From positions 1 to 9,548 of the forward strand of contig JADGPV010000046.1 in the NCBI GenBank assembly GCA_017882245.1: a stretch of 9,548 bases of DNA, in the 5' to 3' direction. The DNA is from Bacteroidales bacterium. GTDB lineage: Bacteria > Bacteroidota > Bacteroidia > Bacteroidales > VadinHA17. A program made the position numbers and the translations under genes. Shown here in pieces: positions 5,593-9,548 of this stretch (position 1 is its first letter; every line of letters begins with the position of its first letter). The notes beneath the pieces were generated by a model. That model was given only the letters and a program-made list of their open reading frames with translations, had not been told where the DNA came from and did no database searches.

Positions 5593-8190
5593 TCAGCGAT
5601 ACACCACGGCACACACTTTCTTCCATCTTTGTGTCACGCCTTCAGTATTGAAGGTTTCAGCTATAATCATGTAGAGCCCGGCAGGCAGTCTTGTGCCGCT
5701 GTCTGAGGTGCCATCCCAGATAAACTGAGCCCCTTCCCCGGCAGCAAACCTCTCAGCCAGCCTCCTGACGACATAGCCCCGGTCATTAAAGATTGTTACC
5801 GTAATGACATTTTCATCACCTCCGGGAAAAACATCCACTGAGATAATATCCTCAAAACCATCACAGTCGGGCGAAATCCTTGATGATGAGAGTTGCACTC
5901 CGCTTTTTTCATCCGGCTGGTTCAGGAGGTTTGAATTTTCTGCACCCGGAGTGCCCCAGCCGCAAGATTCAGAAGCCGAGTGCCAGTTACCGGGAATACC
6001 AGAAGGGAGCTCCGGCGATACTTTTTCAAGTGCAATGCCTTCAGTGCCGGAAAGGAAAAGAAGATGCATGGAGCTGGTATAATCAACCCTGTCAATAATA
6101 TTGAGTTCGCGATTATAAAGCACCAGACTGCCCCTATCATCAGGCATTGTCGGGAGACGGTCAATCTCATAAACAGCAAATCTGCCGGCACAGTTATAAT
6201 GATCAAGAACAGCCGCCCGGTCAGTTGTCAGGGCTATGTATTCTCCGGGGAGAAGCTGGCGGGGAACATCTGATACGGGCATAACACCCGTGCCGCTGCC
6301 ATTCGTCAGAGACAGCGTCGACAGGTCGAATATCCGTCCGGAGTTGTTGTAAAGCTCTGCATAATCAGCACAGTTGGCTACAGGGTCAAATAAAAGCTCG
6401 TTGAACAGTATTTCACCGGGCATCGGGTCAGATGGCAAGCCTGTCTTCAGGTCAGTTGTGCAGGGTCTGTTTCCGGCAAAGTCAGTCATTGAAGATGGGA
6501 TCAGCATGCTGCTTACGGAACCCGGAGTAAGATCACCTGCCAGGGGTATTACAAAAGAGCGGTCAGCTATGTCACCGGAGGTGGCCGGCAGAGTCTCAGT
6601 ACCATCGATAAGCCATACCGCACCTTCATCCGGAATAACTGTCTCATCAAAAAGCACCCGGACCTTATTTGGTGTCTCAGGCCAGACAGCTATTACTTCC
6701 GGGCATCTGCCGTCTGGTGACGGTATCTTAGCCGAGTTACCTCTGCCCGGTGTGCCTCCTGACGGATCAACGGATGCCCTCCATACCTCAGGCTCGTTGA
6801 ACGGATTATCCATATCAGTCATTTCCGCCGACCATCCCCCGCCCGACCTGAGCGGGTCGTTGTACAGGGCAGGTGTAAAAGAGACAGCATGGATGAGCGA
6901 TCCGCATGCGTCACGCAGAGCAATGACTTCCCCGCTGTCGTTAAGAGAAGGGAATGAGGTCAGGCCAACGACACGGCCATAAGGCGAAAACTCATCCTGC
7001 TTTGACCCGGAACACAGAATAATGCTCTCCCCTGCCCTTATCCAGGCCTTGGGAAGAATGGCAGTGTCTCTATCTGATATTAGTCTCCAGCCATCAATTG
7101 AAAGGCTGTCGGATGCGCGGCTGGTAATCTCAAGATACTCGCATTCAGGAAGCCTGACAGGTGGCGACGGGTCGGCCATGATCTCTGAGATCACAACATC
7201 GCCAATAACAGCATACATGGGTACAAATGGTACTGTTACATGCGAGGAGCAATTACCGGCCTGATCACATAATTCATTAATAATCAGTATACCAGGTGTT
7301 TTGTCGGGAATTTTCCCTGTTAAGTGGATCTCATAGATCAATGGCGTGATCCTGGTTATCTCCTTAACCTTTAAATCACCTGAAAGCGAGAAGTTTTCGG
7401 TATCTGTCAGAGAAATTTCAGGTTCCTCATCAAAGATGACCTGAAGGATATCAGGTCTCAGGGCAGTGACTGACATGACTGCCGGCGGAAGCGTGTCAGT
7501 TATAAACATGCCGCTGACGGATACATCATCAAGCCACAGCAGTCTGTCGCGGGCAGAAGTATAAGTATATAATATCCCGGCATACCGCGGTACATAAAGT
7601 TCAGGATCAGCTCCACCCGGCGCCCTGAGCACTGTGCCCCGGATCTCTGTCTCAAGAAGCCACCTGCCATCGGGATATCTCTTAATCCTGATCACAGGCG
7701 CCACCTCCGGTCCTATATCTTCCTGCCAGTTCACGCTGGTTGTGATTACAGCAGCAGCCTTCCCCTCTGAGATACGCCATAGCCTCAGAGTATCATCATA
7801 TCCGGTCAGATTCACACCTGCGGCAAAGCCATTAAAATTAATGCCCGCGGCGATTTCTCCCGGACCTGCATCACTCATCAGGATAAAAGACCATTTGTTT
7901 GAAGAGGAAGGGTCAGTGCCATAACGTACCCGGAACTCCCATGTGACAGTGTCACAGTACGGGCATAGTCCTGATATACTGAACATTGCGGCATCAGATG
8001 ACGACTGGCTGTTATCATAAACATGGTGCAGCGAATAAGAACCGTTTATCGGAAAAACAGCTTCAGCACTCCACCTGTCAGAAACGTTAAATATCCAGCC
8101 TTCTGTTGTGCCATTTTCGAAGTCGTACGAAAGCTGAGCTGAGGCACATGTGCACAGCAGTGATAACGACAACAGTGTAACCTTTTTCAT
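5593..8190 (-). CDS. Exported multidomain protein with two lamin-tail domains and a CHU_C/FlgD-like C-terminus
   Basis: 865 residues. Residues 1-19 are a clear signal peptide (MKKVTLLSLSLLCTCASAQ). Domains, judged by pattern: ~20-228, a LamG-like beta-sandwich opening with YDFENGTTEGW and closing with WLDDVSVSG; ~233-325, an Ig-like/SbsA-type domain ending in DQAGNCSSHVTV; ~329-485, a lamin-tail domain (VVISEIMADPSP to GGTPGRGNS); ~493-580, a second SbsA-like domain ending in DFAGNRP; ~591-753, a second lamin-tail domain (EILFNELLFDP to CGWGTPGAENSN); ~765-865, a C-terminal domain with SPDCDGFED, IFNDRGYVV and WDGTSDSGTRLPAGLY, as in CHU_C or FlgD-like domains. Fourteen Cys are spread along the mature protein, including CPYC at 76-79. 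A cell-surface or secreted structural/adhesion role, possibly via type IX secretion, is inference; no catalytic motif is seen. The start at 8190 is set by the signal peptide; an upstream ATG at 8235 would bury it. Confidence 0.85.
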   Translation of the reverse strand: MKKVTLLSLSLLCTCASAQLSYDFENGTTEGWIFNVSDRWSAEAVFPINGSYSLHHVYDNSQSSSDAAMFSISGLCPYCDTVTWEFRVRYGTDPSSSNKWSFILMSDAGPGEIAAGINFNGFAAGVNLTGYDDTLRLWRISEGKAAAVITTSVNWQEDIGPEVAPVIRIKRYPDGRWLLETEIRGTVLRAPGGADPELYVPRYAGILYTYTSARDRLLWLDDVSVSGMFITDTLPPAVMSVTALRPDILQVIFDEEPEISLTDTENFSLSGDLKVKEITRITPLIYEIHLTGKIPDKTPGILIINELCDQAGNCSSHVTVPFVPMYAVIGDVVISEIMADPSPPVRLPECEYLEITSRASDSLSIDGWRLISDRDTAILPKAWIRAGESIILCSGSKQDEFSPYGRVVGLTSFPSLNDSGEVIALRDACGSLIHAVSFTPALYNDPLRSGGGWSAEMTDMDNPFNEPEVWRASVDPSGGTPGRGNSAKIPSPDGRCPEVIAVWPETPNKVRVLFDETVIPDEGAVWLIDGTETLPATSGDIADRSFVIPLAGDLTPGSVSSMLIPSSMTDFAGNRPCTTDLKTGLPSDPMPGEILFNELLFDPVANCADYAELYNNSGRIFDLSTLSLTNGSGTGVMPVSDVPRQLLPGEYIALTTDRAAVLDHYNCAGRFAVYEIDRLPTMPDDRGSLVLYNRELNIIDRVDYTSSMHLLFLSGTEGIALEKVSPELPSGIPGNWHSASESCGWGTPGAENSNLLNQPDEKSGVQLSSSRISPDCDGFEDIISVDVFPGGDENVITVTIFNDRGYVVRRLAERFAAGEGAQFIWDGTSDSGTRLPAGLYMIIAETFNTEGVTQRWKKVCAVVYR

Positions 8191-8211
8191 GCAGCGAGTA
8201 TAAAAAAGAAT

Positions 8212-8219
8212 TAAATTTG
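8212..8219 (+). promoter_or_regulatory. Candidate Bacteroidetes -7 promoter element for asd
   Basis: TAAATTTG matches TAnnTTTG at every fixed position. It lies 49 bases before the asd ATG, in the 78-bp divergent spacer (8191-8268) shared with the lamin-tail protein gene. Only a T-run (8183-8187) sits where a -33 TTTG would be expected, at slightly long spacing. I found no comparable element for the opposite strand. Confidence 0.4.
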
Positions 8220-8268
8220 TCGGGTTTTTCAACATAAAGGTCGGACAAATAATTTAAAAAATCAAGAG

Positions 8269-9261
8269 ATGAAGGTTGCAGTTATCGGAGCGACAGGGAT
8301 GGTAGGCCGTATGATGCTGAAGGTGCTTGAGGAGAGAAAATTTCCGGTTGACAGGCTCTTTCCCGCTGCCTCTGAACGTTCAATCGGTAAGGAGATTATC
8401 TTCCGGGGCAAGCTCGTGAAAGTGCTGAGCCTGATGGAGGCTGTAGAGGCTGTTCCCGATATAGCTCTCTTCTCAGCCGGTGCCGCCGTTTCAAAAGAGT
8501 GGGCTCCGGTCTTTGCAGAGAATGGCACGGTAGTGATTGACAATTCTTCGGCATGGCGGATGGAGAAAGAAATTCCTCTTATAGTGCCTGAGATCAATGC
8601 TGCGGTCCTGACCCGGAAAGATAAGATCATTGCCAATCCAAACTGTTCAACCATACAGATGCTTATGGCCATTGCTCCGCTGCACAGGGAATTCACCATC
8701 AGGCGGCTGGTGATCTCAACCTACCAGTCTGTGACAGGCACCGGTGTCAAGGCTGTCACACAGCTCGATAATGAGCGGCGGGGACTGAGCGGTGAGATGG
8801 CATACCCTTATCCTATTGACAAGAACTGTATCCCCCATTGCGACGTTTTCGTTGACAACGGATATACAAAGGAAGAGATGAAACTGGTGAACGAGACACG
8901 TAAGATTCTGGGCGACGATCAGATACGCATCACCGCAACAGCTGTAAGAGTACCTGTCACCGGAGGTCATTCGGAATCTGTCAACGTTGAGTTTGTAAGA
9001 GAGTTCGATCTTGACAGGGTGAGAGCCATCCTGGCAGAAACCCCGGGAGTCATTCTCTATGATAACCCAGCTGAAAAAAAATACCCCATGCCAATCATCG
9101 CGCATGACCGTGACGAGGTCTTTGTTGGTCGCATAAGACGCGACTTTTCCCAGGAGAAGTCACTTAATATGTGGGTGGTGGCCGATAATATTCGCAAGGG
9201 CGCTGCCACCAATGCTGTTCAGATAGCAGAGTATATGATCTCTGCGGGCCTGTTAAAATAG
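8269..9261 (+). CDS. asd: Aspartate-semialdehyde dehydrogenase
   Basis: 330 residues, the usual length. It reduces L-aspartyl-4-phosphate to aspartate semialdehyde with NADPH, the branch point to lysine/diaminopimelate, threonine and methionine, in the cytosol. Visible: the nucleotide-binding GATGMVG (7-13) directly after the start; NSSAWRM (92-98); the catalytic NPNCST with C126; STYQSVTGTG with Q153; the substrate-binding Arg in TAVRVPV (R227); and GGHSES with the general base H234. All catalytic positions are intact. The ATG at 8269 gives the standard MKVAVIGATG start, with AT-rich rather than Shine-Dalgarno sequence upstream (ATCAAGAG just before the ATG). It appears monocistronic: divergent from the lamin-tail gene and ending 4 bp short of the hflX stop on the other strand. 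Confidence 0.97.
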   Translation: MKVAVIGATGMVGRMMLKVLEERKFPVDRLFPAASERSIGKEIIFRGKLVKVLSLMEAVEAVPDIALFSAGAAVSKEWAPVFAENGTVVIDNSSAWRMEKEIPLIVPEINAAVLTRKDKIIANPNCSTIQMLMAIAPLHREFTIRRLVISTYQSVTGTGVKAVTQLDNERRGLSGEMAYPYPIDKNCIPHCDVFVDNGYTKEEMKLVNETRKILGDDQIRITATAVRVPVTGGHSESVNVEFVREFDLDRVRAILAETPGVILYDNPAEKKYPMPIIAHDRDEVFVGRIRRDFSQEKSLNMWVVADNIRKGAATNAVQIAEYMISAGLLK

Positions 9262-9265
9262 AGGA

Positions 9266-9548
9266 TCACTGAAATTCGTACAGTAAGTCGTTGTACGGGT
9301 ACCGGAGGACATGAATCTTCTTTACCTCTGTGTACAGCATTTGTTTTAATTCATCAATATTATTCTTCGTCTTAGCTGAGATGAAGACTGTCAGTCGTGT
9401 GTTTCCTGATGCCATCCAGGTATGTCGGAGGTCATCAAGGGAAAGGTTTTCCTTCTTCACCGGAGACAGGTCATCCTTATCCCTGGCTGTATAGGAGAAT
9501 ATATCGGTCTTGTTGAAGACCATGATTGTGGGTTTGTTCAGTGAACCA
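9266..9548 (-). CDS. hflX: GTPase HflX, C-terminal part (5' end outside window)
   Basis: The frame stays open to the right edge, giving 94 C-terminal residues; an internal ATG at 9523 is not the start. HflX is a translational GTPase that binds and splits stalled or hibernating 70S ribosomes in the cytosol. Visible are the G4 motif NKTD in IMVFNKTDIF and the G5 motif SAK in VFISAKTKNNIDELKQML. The end (EVKKIHVLRYPYNDLLYEF) matches the C-terminus common in Bacteroidetes HflX. The N-terminal HflX domain, P-loop and switch regions lie outside the window, so integrity cannot be judged. An Era- or EngA-like GTPase also has NKxD/SAK motifs, but the C-terminal tail favours HflX. It converges on asd with a 4-bp gap. 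Confidence 0.87.
   Translation of the reverse strand, partial: GSLNKPTIMVFNKTDIFSYTARDKDDLSPVKKENLSLDDLRHTWMASGNTRLTVFISAKTKNNIDELKQMLYTEVKKIHVLRYPYNDLLYEFQ

Noticed and set aside
6374..6982. 202-codon open frame on the + strand inside the lamin-tail gene
   Set aside because: It is antisense to a well-supported coding sequence, Ser/Pro/Gly-rich with no recognisable motif, and looks like a codon-bias shadow.
7942..7956. Perfect inverted repeat TGTGAC-AGT-GTCACA resembling a CRP-type site
   Set aside because: It lies deep inside a coding sequence, has a 5-bp rather than 6-bp core between TGTGA and TCACA, and no promoter is nearby; likely chance.
8191..8235. Upstream ATG (8235) extending the lamin-tail protein by 15 residues
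   Set aside because: The extension would place MLKNPTN... ahead of a textbook signal peptide that begins at the ATG at 8190.

Overview
This window looks like a chromosomal stretch from a member of the Bacteroidetes, probably Bacteroidales-like. The evidence is a lamin-tail-domain surface protein with a CHU_C/FlgD-like C-terminus, the sppA-lpxK-punA cluster beside folK, AT-rich sequence instead of Shine-Dalgarno sites before the clearest starts, and two exact matches to the Bacteroidetes -7 element TAnnTTTG. It reads as ordinary housekeeping sequence. I see no mobile element, CRISPR array, tRNA, rRNA, toxin-antitoxin pair or phage gene.

Layout. Bases 2-247 are the AT-rich 3' end of an unidentified gene, possibly a glycosidase. 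Then come rpsT (371-625, + strand) with its own promoter candidate, a hairpin-bearing leader and a strong intrinsic terminator, and radC (713-1396, +). folK (1393-1905, -) converges on radC with a 4-bp overlap. A 70-bp divergent spacer separates folK from the + strand cluster sppA (1976-3745), lpxK (3747-4799) and punA (4774-5589), which have a 1-bp gap and a 26-bp overlap. A large exported multidomain protein (5593-8190, -) converges on punA with a 3-bp gap. asd (8269-9261, +) is divergent from it. The 3' part of hflX (9266-9548, -) converges on asd with a 4-bp gap and runs off the window.

Function. The genes cover translation (S20; HflX ribosome rescue), folate synthesis (FolK), lipid A synthesis (LpxK), membrane peptide turnover (SppA), purine salvage (PunA) and the aspartate amino-acid / diaminopimelate pathway (Asd). 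RadC and the lamin-tail protein have no settled role. sppA-lpxK-punA is probably one transcript. The others look like single-gene units, although radC has no convincing promoter of its own.

Points worth a second look: two substitutions at purine- and ribose-contacting positions of PunA; an Arg replacing the usual Pro of the NSPGG loop in SppA; the T-arm-like hairpin in the rpsT leader; three tail-to-tail gene pairs with no space for terminators; and a variant C-terminal sorting-like domain in the lamin-tail protein. There are no gene-free stretches over 300 bases.
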